From the NCBI GenBank assembly GCA_023414985.1, contig JAEZLY010000229.1, positions 1 through 24,169 on the forward strand: a DNA stretch of 24,169 nucleotides, written 5' to 3'. The notes under the pieces were generated by a model, which saw nothing but the letters and a program-made list of their open reading frames with translations, was not told the origin of the DNA and made no database searches. Positions 8,929-16,752 of the stretch are shown here, one piece after another. The translations under genes were made by a program, and so were the position numbers. Within the stretch, counting starts at the first letter, position 1, and each line of letters begins with the position of its first letter. The stretch is from Bacillota bacterium (GTDB lineage: Bacteria; Bacillota; Clostridia; Lachnospirales; Lachnospiraceae).

Positions 8929-9399
8929 TTAGGAGATAACATCATTTTGACGATTCTTTTCCAGAAATACCATGGCCAGATCAGGTGAGATCTCTTTCTC
9001 CAGGAATCTGATATAACCCTGACTTTCATACAGACCAAGATTGCGTGTACTTTTCGAGCTTGTAAATAGTTCATACCGATAACCTGGGAAAAGAGCTTCT
9101 ATAGAGGATAGAAGCTTCTTTCCATAGCCTTTGCCTTGTTCCTCGGGGTGAACAATCAGCTTACCGATATATAAAGTATTTCCTTCCGTGTACCCCCTGA
9201 CAGAACCGATGATGGTTCCCTGGTCATCCACTCCCATTAGGATGACCCCGTGCAGATATTCCTCAATAACCTCCGATAGAGTCTGCATTAGTGGCGGTAT
9301 CTTGTCATTATTATGCAGTCTGGCCTCACTCTGATAAGCAAGATACTGCAGTCTAAGGATTGGCTCCAGATCGTTTCGTGTTGCGCTTAAGATATTCAT
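8929..9399 (-). CDS. GNAT-family N-acetyltransferase
   Basis: A 156-residue GNAT protein predicted to transfer an acetyl group from acetyl-CoA to an amine. The acetyl-CoA binding motif A is clear: LIVHPEEQGKGYGKKLL, containing the Q-x-x-G-x-G signature. It is followed by the GLYESQGY motif B region typical of the fold. The start at 9399 is chosen because GGGGGAGA lies just upstream on the minus strand; an in-frame ATG 12 codons earlier (9435) has no ribosome binding site. The acceptor substrate is unknown. It converges on fhs across the shared terminator and is divergent from the superoxide dismutase gene. Confidence 0.9.
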   Translation of the reverse strand: MNILSATRNDLEPILRLQYLAYQSEARLHNNDKIPPLMQTLSEVIEEYLHGVILMGVDDQGTIIGSVRGYTEGNTLYIGKLIVHPEEQGKGYGKKLLSSIEALFPGYRYELFTSSKSTRNLGLYESQGYIRFLEKEISPDLAMVFLEKNRQNDVIS

Positions 9400-9619
9400 A
9401 ATATCTCCCCCTATTATAGTCGCCATGTTACACATAGTGGTCTGTTTAAAATTATCAGTATTTGGAAGATTATAACATAAGTGGGTTCCGGTGTCACTAG
9501 TGAAAGTAGAAAATTCAGGTATCCATTATTCTTTGCAGGTATACATAAATGGAATCCATCGCACGTATGATATAGGGAATGGTACAAGTTATTGAAAAAA
9601 TCTTGAAAGGAGTTCCATC

Positions 9620-10201
9620 ATGATAGAAAGAATACCGTTTACCTATACCAGCGATATTACATTGGTTAATCCGGAGCAATTCAAAGCACATATGAGACTT
9701 TATGATGGTTATGTCAATAGTATAAATAAGATAGACTCAATCCTGAATAATGGGGATGCACAGCGTGATCTTGCTAACGCAACCATGAGCTGGTTTCGGG
9801 AATTAAAGAGGGGAGAAACCTACGCTCTAAACGGAGTAATTCTTCATGAACTGTATTTTGAAAATATCGGTGGAGAGAGTTCGGAACCGGAGGAAGAAAC
9901 CTTAGCAATGATGGAACAGGATTACGGCAGCTTCGAACAATGGGCGGAGGACTTTACTGCTACAGCAATGGTAAGCAGAGGCTGGGCGGTGCTTTGCTAT
10001 GATCAGAGAAGTGGGCGCTTGCGTAATATCAGCCTTGACCAGCACGACCTGGGAAATATTGCTTACTCGGCCCCAATCCTGGTGCTGGACATGTATGAGC
10101 ATGCCTATTTCCTGCAATACGCCGACAACAAAGCAGAATACATCAGAAATTTTATGGAGAATATCAACTGGACAATAATCGACAGTAGGATAAGATTCTG
10201 A
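9620..10201 (+). CDS. sod: Iron/manganese superoxide dismutase family protein
   Basis: A 193-residue protein of the Fe/Mn superoxide dismutase family, which converts superoxide to oxygen and hydrogen peroxide in the cytoplasm. The four expected metal ligands can be placed: H24 in AHMRLYDGYVN, H76 in GVILHELYFENIG, and D156 and H160 in VLDMYEHAYFLQY. GWAVLCYD and the DLGN stretch match the C-terminal alpha/beta domain. It is shorter than classical enzymes and lacks the usual HH pair after the first ligand, fitting a divergent anaerobe branch. The ATG at 9620 follows AAAGGAG (9605-9611). No convincing PerR box or promoter was found in the 220-nt divergent gap to the GNAT start. The gene ends just before a 168-bp palindrome. 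Confidence 0.87.
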   Translation: MIERIPFTYTSDITLVNPEQFKAHMRLYDGYVNSINKIDSILNNGDAQRDLANATMSWFRELKRGETYALNGVILHELYFENIGGESSEPEEETLAMMEQDYGSFEQWAEDFTATAMVSRGWAVLCYDQRSGRLRNISLDQHDLGNIAYSAPILVLDMYEHAYFLQYADNKAEYIRNFMENINWTIIDSRIRF

Positions 10202-10217
10202 TATATGTGGTATATCC

Positions 10218-10385
10218 CAAAAGAGACAGGGTGCAGGTTCTGATCACTGTATTTCCTAGGCTTGACGGCCGGAGAATTGTACGCATGGGATTGACATAAG
10301 AAATTTATGTTAAATCCCATGCGAACAATTCGAACGGATGTCTTTGGTTGGATATACAATCAGAGCCTGTACCCTGTCTCTTTTG
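10218..10385. repeat. 168-bp imperfect palindrome (MITE-like or long hairpin)
   Basis: The entire segment between the convergent superoxide dismutase and pyrI genes is an inverted repeat. The outer arms 10218-10244 and 10359-10385 pair over 27 positions, 25 Watson-Crick and 2 G-U. The middle arms are recognisably related (TGTATTTCC against TGTATATCC in reverse complement). The inner arms GAATTGT-A-CGCATGGGATT (10274-10292) and its complement ending ACAATTC (10325-10331) are nearly perfect, and the loop sits near 10300. No coding frame is evident. Clear target-site duplications were not seen. It may be a miniature transposable element, and as RNA it may act as a terminator (GTCTCTTTT end). Confidence 0.8.
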
Positions 10386-10418
10386 TATGAAACCTATATC
10401 TTTGTTAACCTTATGAAG

Positions 10419-10847
10419 CTATCTCCTGTCAAAGGCCTGCTCACAATAGATGCAGCGATAAACGCCGTTGGCACGGTCTGTCAACTTGAAGGAATGGGCG
10501 AGTCCGGGTTCGATGGAAGTAATGCATCGGGGATTCTTGCATTTTAAGACATTGGATACATGCTCGGGAAGAGTAGGATTCTTCTTCTCAATGATTTCCC
10601 CGTTCTCGATAATATTGATGGTAATCTGATGATCCAATGCACCAAGAATATCTAAGTCGAGCTCATCCAAGGTACCTTCGATCTTGATGATATCCTTCTT
10701 ACCCATCTTATTGCTCTTGGCATTCTTGATAATTGCCACAGAGACATCCTTATTCTCCAAATCCAGGTAGGAGTAAATCTTCATTGCACCGCCTGCTTTG
10801 ATATGATCGATTACAATTCCTTGATTTAATACACCGATATTCAGCAT
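10419..10847 (-). CDS. pyrI: Aspartate carbamoyltransferase regulatory subunit
   Basis: A 142-residue PyrI protein, which binds nucleotide effectors and holds the catalytic trimers together in the aspartate carbamoyltransferase holoenzyme. The N-terminal allosteric domain contains the INKGIVIDHI-like segment NQGIVIDHIKAG. The C-terminal zinc domain shows all four cysteines: C103 and C108 (CKNPRC), and C132 and C135 (CIYC). The length is close to the family norm. Its ATG overlaps the pyrB stop as TAATG, so translation is probably coupled to keep subunit stoichiometry. Confidence 0.97.
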   Translation of the reverse strand: MLNIGVLNQGIVIDHIKAGGAMKIYSYLDLENKDVSVAIIKNAKSNKMGKKDIIKIEGTLDELDLDILGALDHQITINIIENGEIIEKKNPTLPEHVSNVLKCKNPRCITSIEPGLAHSFKLTDRANGVYRCIYCEQAFDRR

Positions 10848-11761
10848 TATTTCACCTCCAATAACTTCATGATCAGAGCCATGCGCACATAGACACCGAA
10901 TTGGGCCTGCTTGAAATAAACAGCACGGGGGTCATCGTCTACCTCGGTAGAGATTTCGTTGACTCTCGGCAGCGGATGGAGCACAAGCATATCTTTCTTG
11001 GCACAAGCCATCTTTTTATCATCCAGGATGTAAACATCCTTTAAACGAATATAATCCTCCTCATTGAAGAAACGCTCTTTCTGTACTCGTGTCATGTAGA
11101 GAATATCAAGCTTCGGCATTGCATCCTCAAGGCTTCTCACTTCTTCATAAGTAATATGGTTCGCCTTTAAGGTCTCTTCTCGGATGTAGGCAGGTACCCG
11201 CAGCTCCTCAGGGGAGATCAATACAAGATGGATATTATCATAACGTGCCAGTGCATTGATTAAGGAATGGACGGTGCGGCCGAATTTTAAGTCACCACAA
11301 AAGCCGACGGTTAAATTGTTTAAACGTCCTTTGAGATTTTTAATTGTCAATAAATCGGTAAAGGTTTGTGTGGGATGATTATGACCGCCGTCTCCGGCAT
11401 TGATAACGGGAATAGAAGAATAAGTAGATGCGACGTATGGAGCGCCTTCCTTGGGATGACGAATAGCACAGATATCTGCATAAGAGGAAATAACACGAAT
11501 GGTATCGGCGACGCTTTCGCCCTTTGCTGCCGAACTGGAATCGGCTGAGGCGAAGCCTAACACATTACCTCCAAGATTAAGCATTGCGGCCTCAAAACTA
11601 AGTCGGGTTCTGGTACTTGGTTCGTAGAATAGTGTGGCCAGCTTTTTCCCTCGGCACACGTCTGCGAATTTCTTTGGATCATGAATGATTTCTTCTGCTA
11701 GATCAAGTAACTCGCCAAGCTCAGAAACAGATAAGTCAGTCGGACTGATGATATGCTTCAT
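10847..11761 (-). CDS. pyrB: Aspartate carbamoyltransferase catalytic subunit
   Basis: A 304-residue catalytic subunit that joins carbamoyl phosphate and aspartate, the committed step of pyrimidine synthesis. Signature elements are EPSTRTRLSFE (residues 48-57, carbamoyl phosphate binding), SAAKGES (77-83, the loop that reaches the neighbouring active site), GDGGHNHPTQ (123-132) and HPLPR (262-266, aspartate loop). A GGAGG ribosome site precedes the ATG. It is followed by pyrI with a one-base overlap. The upstream gap does not show a recognisable PyrR-binding attenuator. A weak minus-strand promoter (TTGTCA near 12003-12008, TTTTAT about 17 nt further) would give a long leader of roughly 200 nt. 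Confidence 0.97.
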   Translation of the reverse strand: MKHIISPTDLSVSELGELLDLAEEIIHDPKKFADVCRGKKLATLFYEPSTRTRLSFEAAMLNLGGNVLGFASADSSSAAKGESVADTIRVISSYADICAIRHPKEGAPYVASTYSSIPVINAGDGGHNHPTQTFTDLLTIKNLKGRLNNLTVGFCGDLKFGRTVHSLINALARYDNIHLVLISPEELRVPAYIREETLKANHITYEEVRSLEDAMPKLDILYMTRVQKERFFNEEDYIRLKDVYILDDKKMACAKKDMLVLHPLPRVNEISTEVDDDPRAVYFKQAQFGVYVRMALIMKLLEVK

Positions 11762-12001
11762 AGACTACCTCCATAGGATATTAGATTGTTTTTTTCATTA
11801 CCTTAACTAGAGATTTTAATATAAAACTGTTTAAAATTCAATCGGAAAAGTTCAAATAAATAAAGTCTATCTATTCAAGCGATCAGACTGCAAAGCATGA
11901 CCAAATAATAGGAATTCCCACCAATGTATGTAAAATAATGCGATTAGCTACACAATAATACGACAACAAGAATAATAATATAAAATTATCAGATAATAGT
12001 A
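11762..12001. other. AT-rich leader region upstream of pyrB
   Basis: About 240 nt of AT-rich sequence with no coding frame. It would be the 5' leader if pyrBI is transcribed from a promoter next to the divergent orphan unit. No terminator/antiterminator pair, PyrR box or riboswitch was recognised. Confidence 0.4.
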
Positions 12002-12030
12002 TTGACAAAGGACAAGTTGCATTGTAAAAT
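12002..12030 (+). promoter_or_regulatory. Consensus-like sigma-A promoter of an orphan transcript
   Basis: TTGACA (12002-12007) and TAAAAT (12025-12030) with an ideal 17-nt spacer. It points away from pyrB into a region with no obvious gene. The expected transcript start is near 12037. Confidence 0.75.
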
Positions 12031-12192
12031 TAACTCATAGAAAAGAGAGAGCAAGAATTCATAAGCAAGCCGGGGTGGCTGCTAATCGAAAGGAAAGGGG
12101 TGAGTCCATTGAAACTGTAAGGTTGGGTACAAATGATTTGGTAATTACCTTCAGTTCGATTTTCTGGGGGATTACGATAAATAAATCTTGAA

Positions 12193-12390
12193 GAAAGGAA
12201 GGTACAAACCACCGAAAACGTTAGTGTAACACGTCAAAGCAAATATACAAGAAAGGACGGTACAAGCCACCAAACACTTTAGTTGGAACACCTCAAACAG
12301 ATCTTCGGGTTGGTACTGACCACCGAATGCTTTGCGACGGATGTAGATATCAAAGCTTTTCTGAAAATGAGATGGGACGTACCACAGGAA
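12193..12390 (+). repeat. Degenerate tandem repeats with GGTAC...CCACC core
   Basis: Three clear copies have GGTAC at 12201, 12259 and 12312 (periods 58 and 53 bp). A weaker fourth lies near 12379 and a possible earlier one at 12126. Each clear copy reads GGTAC, three bases, then CCACC. The first two share a GAAAGGA(A/C)GG lead-in. A second conserved box, TCAAAG/TCAAAC, follows about 20-25 nt later. The first bases can form a tiny GGT/ACC hairpin in each copy. The periods are not multiples of three, arguing against a simple coding repeat. Confidence 0.7.
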
Positions 12391-12411
12391 TATGATTAAT
12401 TTAATAGAGTA

Positions 12412-12453
12412 AGAGAGTATTCGTCTTGGACAGATTGAATACTCTCTTTTTTT
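12412..12453 (+). terminator. Perfect rho-independent terminator of the orphan unit
   Basis: An 11-bp perfect stem, AGAGAGTATTC (12412-12422) with GAATACTCTCT (12437-12447), is followed by a run of Ts to 12453. It is oriented on the plus strand and lies before the helicase promoter, so it ends the upstream transcript rather than the helicase mRNA. Confidence 0.92.
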
Positions 12454-12542
12454 GCCTACAAGTAACACTGAGGAAAGTAAACTTATTACATAATATAATG
12501 ATCTTACTCAATCGTAATTTAATCCATAATCAACGAAATAAA

Positions 12543-12572
12543 TTACACATTTCCTTTCTTCTGTGTTATAAT
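12543..12572 (+). promoter_or_regulatory. Promoter of the SNF2 helicase gene
   Basis: TTACAC (12543-12548) and TATAAT (12567-12572), 18-nt spacer. The transcript start is expected near 12579, giving a leader of about 70 nt. Confidence 0.7.
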
Positions 12573-12584
12573 TATAAGATGATT

Positions 12585-12605
12585 AAAGTGCCAAGAGCAC
12601 TTTTT
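12585..12605 (+). promoter_or_regulatory. Terminator-like hairpin in the helicase leader
   Basis: AAAGTGC (12585-12591) pairs perfectly with GCACTTT (12597-12603) around a 5-nt loop and is followed by two further Ts. It lies right at the predicted 5' end of the helicase mRNA and might attenuate or stabilise it. Confidence 0.4.
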
Positions 12606-12648
12606 GACTATTTTATCATTTGACACAATTTAGGAAAGGTGTGCGTAT

Positions 12649-15600
12649 ATGATTCAGATTTCGCGTACAGGAATAAGAAACTTAGCATCCAATGATACGA
12701 TCTATGCCCGCGGTTTGCAGTATTATAAAGACAACCGGATCATTAATGCTACTTATTCCAATACTAATAAACAGTATCGGCTGACCGTGAAGGGAAACTA
12801 CAATTATTCTGTCACGATTGATGAGCAGGAGGATGGTTCCTTCGACTACAGCTGTAATTGCCCCTCCAGGCTGAAGGATCAAGGGGCTTGTAAGCATGTA
12901 GTGGCTGCGCTGTTATTCGTATTGAAATACCAAGAGCGTGCTCTGATGACCGAATCAAAAAATCCCGAAGAGCGTAAAGTAATACAGCTGTTGGATTACT
13001 TTATGTCTCAGGAGGATACGGTTCTGGTCGGAGAGACATTTCAGATAGATGTCACCATCGGTATTCCCTCCATCCTAAAAGGGGAAAACGGCAGAGCGCT
13101 GGTCTCCCTGCACGGAGGAAGCAGTCGTAAATATAAGATACAAACTATCAAAAAGTTCCTTTCTGATCTTTATCATCATGAAAGCTTTGCCATCGGTAAG
13201 GAATTCAAATATGTCAATGGAGAAAGTACCTTTGATAAGATTTCTATGGAGCTTCTGGATTACCTGCTTGGTGTCTATGAGATCCAGGAGGTCATAGACA
13301 GTACGCATTTCTCTAAGATATTCTCCAAGGCACAGATGTTCATCACGAAGAATATGCTGGTCAAGCTGTTTCATATTCTGAAGGATGCAAGCTTCACGCT
13401 GGAGCTGTACGGTAAGACCTATACGGATGTGACATTCGTTCAAGGGAATCCGGTCATCTCTTATCAGCTGTCCCTAGATGAAGATTCTATCACTGTAGAC
13501 TATCAGGGAAAGGAAGCTGTACTACCGCTAACCGAGACAGGAGAGCTCCTGTATTTTGATGGCGCGGTGTATATGCCGGATAAGAAGTTTATCCGCAATT
13601 TTAAGCCGTTCTACAACAGCCTTGGGAAGGATAAGGATCCTCTGACCTTCAGAGGGGACTCAAAGACCAGCTTTCTGGAGCATGTTCTGCCCAGAATCAG
13701 TGAGACCATGGTCCTTGATGTACCGGAGGAATTGAAGAGCCGCTATATCACCTGTGATATGGAAGCTAAGCTGTACTTTGACAAGTACAAGACCGGGATT
13801 AAGGCGGAACTGAAATATAAATACGGAGAGTATGAATTCAACTCCTTCGGAAATGCCGCTGCCGGCTCCTATATCGTTGTCCGCCAGAGGGAGAAGGAGG
13901 ATACCATCATTTCGGAGCTGCTGAAATTAGGCTTTGTTCCGTATAAGAATTTTTACCTGTTGAAGGATGAAGATAAAATCTATGATTTCCTGTCAGGCAG
14001 GGTCATGGAGCTGGAGGATAAAGCAAACCTGTTCTATTCGGAGGACTTCCGACGTCTTGGCATTCGGGCTCCGGGAAGCTTTAAGGCCGGTGTCCGTATG
14101 AATTCGGAATTCAATATGCTGGAGCTGGATCTGTCCTTTGATGAGGTTCCGAAGGAAGAGCTGAAGGAGCTGTTGCATTCCTACCAGGTGAAGAAGAAGT
14201 ACTATCGGTTGAAGAATGGCAGCTTCATCAATCTGGAGGATAAGACGGTCGGTGAGGTCTCCCATATCCTAAGCTCCTTAAATATTAAGGATAAGAACTT
14301 AAAAGAAGATGCCATGCTTTTGGAAAAGCAGAATGCATTATATCTAGAGAAAGCTTTTTCAGATCAGGAATTTGTCTTTGAACGGGATCGGGACTTCATG
14401 GCGCTGACTGAGAAGATACTCAATCCCTCCCGAACGGATTATATACTTCCGAACGGGATTTTAGCAGAATTAAGACCCTATCAGCTGACCGGTTATAAAT
14501 GGCTGAAGACCTTGGCTGACAATGAGCTTGGAGGTATACTGGCGGATGATATGGGTCTCGGAAAGACCCTGCAGTCCATCGTATATATCGCTTCTGAAAT
14601 CATGTCCGCTAAGAAGGAGCATCATCTGATTGTCTGTCCCACCTCGCTGATCTATAACTGGCAGGATGAGATAGAGAATTTTGCGCCGATGATCAAAGCA
14701 TTGGTCGTAACCGGTAATCCGACAGAGCGGCAGGAAGCAATTGAACAGTATGAGGATTATGATGTGCTGATTACCTCCTATCCTTTGATCAGAAGGGATA
14801 TCAACCTGTATGAGAAACTGGATTTTCATACTGTTTTCATCGATGAAGCACAGTTTATCAAAAATGATGCTTCCCTAAATTCCAAGTCGGTAAAACGTCT
14901 GCGGGCGAAGCACAGGTTTGCATTGACCGGTACGCCGATTGAGAACAGCCTTTCCGAGCTGTGGTCTATCTTTGATTTCATCATGCCGGAATATCTCTAC
15001 ACCCATAACCGGTTTGTGGAATTATATGAGAAGCCGATTCTGAAGGAGGATGAGAAGGTACTCAGCGATCTGCACCAGCATATCGAACCGTTTATCCTCA
15101 GACGTATGAAGAAGGATGTTCTGACAGAGCTGCCGGATAAATATGAGACGAAGATGCTGACGGATCTCTCCGAAGGACAGAGATTGGTTTATATGTCCTT
15201 CCTGGAGAATATCCGTAGTGAGCTCCATTCAGACTTTGAAGAAAGTGGAGTGGAGAAGAACAGGATCAAGATTCTTGCAGCACTGACCAGGCTCCGTCAG
15301 ATCTGCTGTCATCCGTCCACCTTCCTCGAGAATTATCAGGGTGGAAGCGGTAAGCTGGAGCTTTTGATGGAGATCATCCCGGAGGCGATATCCAACGATC
15401 ATCGTATCCTGGTATTCTCCCAGTTCACCTCCATGCTTCGTATCATTGAAGGAGAGCTGAATGATTTGGATATTCCGTATTTCTATCTGGAGGGTTCCAC
15501 CCCGACCCAGGATAGAAACGATTATGTAAAACGGTTTAACAATGGGGAGGGGAAGGTGTTCCTGATCTCATTGAAGGCCGGAGGAACCGGGCTTAATTTA

Positions 15601-15861
15601 ACCGGAGCCGATACGGTTATCCATTACGATCCCTGGTGGAATCCTGCCGTGGAGGACCAGGCGACGGATCGTGCTTACAGAATTGGACAGCAGAATAAGG
15701 TTCATGTGATGAAGTTGATTACCAAGGGAACCATCGAAGAGAAGATATTTAAGCTGCAGCGGAAGAAGAAGGAACTTTCCGATTCCATCATCAGCTCCAA
15801 GGAGGTCTTTATCAACTCCTTATCGAAAGAAGAACTGGAAGAGCTGTTCGAGCCGATGTAG
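12649..15861 (+). CDS. SWIM-domain SNF2-family helicase
   Basis: A 1070-residue DEAD/DEAH-box superfamily 2 protein of the Swi2/Snf2 class, an ATP-driven DNA translocase. An N-terminal SWIM zinc finger is present (C69, C71, C81, H83; pattern CxCx9CxH), which in this family binds DNA or protein. A long middle region (about residues 120-590) matches the SNF2-associated bacterial domain. The motor follows: motif Q/I in LRPYQLTGYKWL and DDMGLGKT (about 634-641), motif II DEAQ (about 731), motif III LTGTPIEN, and the C-terminal helicase lobe with KAGGTGLNLTGADTVIHYDPWW and ATDRAYRIGQ. The ATG at 12649 follows AGGAAAGG. It stands alone with its own promoter. Bacterial members have been linked to RNA polymerase recycling or DNA repair, but the role here is unknown. 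Confidence 0.95.
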   Translation: MIQISRTGIRNLASNDTIYARGLQYYKDNRIINATYSNTNKQYRLTVKGNYNYSVTIDEQEDGSFDYSCNCPSRLKDQGACKHVVAALLFVLKYQERALMTESKNPEERKVIQLLDYFMSQEDTVLVGETFQIDVTIGIPSILKGENGRALVSLHGGSSRKYKIQTIKKFLSDLYHHESFAIGKEFKYVNGESTFDKISMELLDYLLGVYEIQEVIDSTHFSKIFSKAQMFITKNMLVKLFHILKDASFTLELYGKTYTDVTFVQGNPVISYQLSLDEDSITVDYQGKEAVLPLTETGELLYFDGAVYMPDKKFIRNFKPFYNSLGKDKDPLTFRGDSKTSFLEHVLPRISETMVLDVPEELKSRYITCDMEAKLYFDKYKTGIKAELKYKYGEYEFNSFGNAAAGSYIVVRQREKEDTIISELLKLGFVPYKNFYLLKDEDKIYDFLSGRVMELEDKANLFYSEDFRRLGIRAPGSFKAGVRMNSEFNMLELDLSFDEVPKEELKELLHSYQVKKKYYRLKNGSFINLEDKTVGEVSHILSSLNIKDKNLKEDAMLLEKQNALYLEKAFSDQEFVFERDRDFMALTEKILNPSRTDYILPNGILAELRPYQLTGYKWLKTLADNELGGILADDMGLGKTLQSIVYIASEIMSAKKEHHLIVCPTSLIYNWQDEIENFAPMIKALVVTGNPTERQEAIEQYEDYDVLITSYPLIRRDINLYEKLDFHTVFIDEAQFIKNDASLNSKSVKRLRAKHRFALTGTPIENSLSELWSIFDFIMPEYLYTHNRFVELYEKPILKEDEKVLSDLHQHIEPFILRRMKKDVLTELPDKYETKMLTDLSEGQRLVYMSFLENIRSELHSDFEESGVEKNRIKILAALTRLRQICCHPSTFLENYQGGSGKLELLMEIIPEAISNDHRILVFSQFTSMLRIIEGELNDLDIPYFYLEGSTPTQDRNDYVKRFNNGEGKVFLISLKAGGTGLNLTGADTVIHYDPWWNPAVEDQATDRAYRIGQQNKVHVMKLITKGTIEEKIFKLQRKKKELSDSIISSKEVFINSLSKEELEELFEPM

Positions 15862-15958
15862 GAGGCTTAGTTAATATATCAAAACCTCATGAGTAGTTGA
15901 GTTTTATGATAGCTTTCAGAGGATTTTGATGTAATGATCTTAGAGCAAATAATATAAA

Positions 15959-16034
15959 AGGCGGATTATCCTCATCTTGCACAGAAGAAATTCAACCATG
16001 AGTTTCTTGTGCAGTGGCGAGGATAGTCCGCCTT
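15959..16034. terminator. Bidirectional hairpin terminator between helicase and bioY
   Basis: AAGGCGGATTATCCTC (15959-15974) pairs with GAGGATAGTCCGCCTT (16019-16034) over 16 positions with one G-U. A second stem TGCACA...AAGAAA with TTTCTTGTGCA continues inside. T-rich sequence follows better on the minus strand (CCTTTTATATT), so it mainly serves bioY. An additional weak stem (ATCAAAACCTC near 15879 with GAGGATTTTGAT near 15920) precedes it. Confidence 0.75.
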
Positions 16035-16067
16035 ATTCGTTGATAGGGTAATAAGAGTATTCTACGA

Positions 16068-16637
16068 TTATTGCAGTTCCTTCATTACGGTCTTTCTTAA
16101 TATCAGACTGAAGGAGATTGCAAGTACAATCTTAATGATATCAAATGCGATGAAAGGAAATACACAGAGGGTTAAAGCTGTATAGAAGGATTTATCCGTG
16201 ATCACGGTAAACCATGCGGTCCCAAGCAGATAGCAGACAAGTAATGCAGCTGTCATACCGACTGCCAGGGCCAATACCTTATACTTCTTCAACAGCTTAC
16301 AGCTGAGGGCAATGATCAATGCCATGATCGGGTAAGCAGCCAGATATCCTCCGGTCATACCGGTCAGATTCTGTAAGCCTCCCTTGAAACCGGCAAAGAC
16401 CGGGACTCCGAACGCTCCCAGGAGAAGATAGACCAGGACGGACAGGAAAGCAAATCTTGGCGGTAAGAGTGCACCGGTTAAAAAGATAGCCAGTAAGCCT
16501 AAGGTAAAGGGGATGGGAGGTACAGGAATGGAAATCTGCGACAGAACACAGATAATCGCGGTAAACATACCGGTGATTACAAGATCTCTGGTCTTGATTC
16601 TTTGCACTTTATTTTGTGTTACTTGTGTTTGATTCAT
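16068..16637 (-). CDS. bioY: Biotin transporter substrate-binding component BioY
   Basis: A 189-residue membrane protein of the BioY family, the biotin-binding S component of an energy-coupling-factor transporter. About six hydrophobic helices can be read. The conserved segment ISIPVPPIPFTLGLLAIFLTG follows the first helix, and GGLQNLTGMTGGYLAAYP carries the family's biotin-site TGGY motif. It lacks ATPase subunits nearby and would use a shared EcfA/EcfT module encoded elsewhere. The ATG at 16637 has only a weak AAGAAC upstream; AAAGGAAC further up is too distant, so the start is less certain. It lies 115 nt downstream of birA on the same strand. Confidence 0.95.
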   Translation of the reverse strand: MNQTQVTQNKVQRIKTRDLVITGMFTAIICVLSQISIPVPPIPFTLGLLAIFLTGALLPPRFAFLSVLVYLLLGAFGVPVFAGFKGGLQNLTGMTGGYLAAYPIMALIIALSCKLLKKYKVLALAVGMTAALLVCYLLGTAWFTVITDKSFYTALTLCVFPFIAFDIIKIVLAISFSLILRKTVMKELQ

Positions 16638-16752
16638 ATTGTTCTTAAGTATATCAGTCGATGCCTGATGTACTGTTCCTTTCTGTAAGATGAATGAGTG
16701 TAGTATGATTGATTTTATGATTAATATGAAATATTCCGGGCGGACGCTTTGC

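Larger units (their letters stand above)
12037..12453 (+). ncRNA. Candidate orphan non-coding transcript with repeats
   Basis: A segment of about 415 nt bounded by a near-consensus promoter and a perfect terminator hairpin, with no convincing coding frame. Short open frames exist (for example one ending at 12396), but none has a ribosome binding site and they fall in different phases. Hallmarks of tmRNA, RNase P RNA, SRP RNA, 6S RNA, T-box or common riboswitches were not recognised. The inner part is built of degenerate repeats (listed separately). It could be a novel small RNA, a leader that always terminates, or the remnant of a repeat-containing gene. Confidence 0.45.

Noticed and set aside
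9413..9418. TATAAT as the promoter of the GNAT gene
   Set aside because: It would start transcription inside the ribosome binding site and has no matching -35.
11762..12001. PyrR-type attenuator in the pyrB leader
   Set aside because: No hairpin with T tract and no PyrR-binding loop could be recognised in this stretch.
12193..12390. CRISPR array
   Set aside because: Copies are degenerate, periods vary (58, 53, about 67) and the conserved part is short and interrupted; no cas genes are near.
12283..12396. Small plus-strand protein ending RWDVPQEYD before the terminator
   Set aside because: Its position before a terminator is suggestive, but a stop codon directly precedes the only TTG start and no ribosome site exists; kept only as part of the decayed-gene alternative.
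12172..12468. Minus-strand protein with FGG-Y-P repeats
   Set aside because: It spans the plus-strand terminator hairpin, lacks a ribosome binding site, and the periodic peptide simply reflects the DNA repeats.
16638..16752. BirA operator upstream of bioY
   Set aside because: No paired half-sites of the TTGTNAAC type with a 14-15 nt spacer were found.
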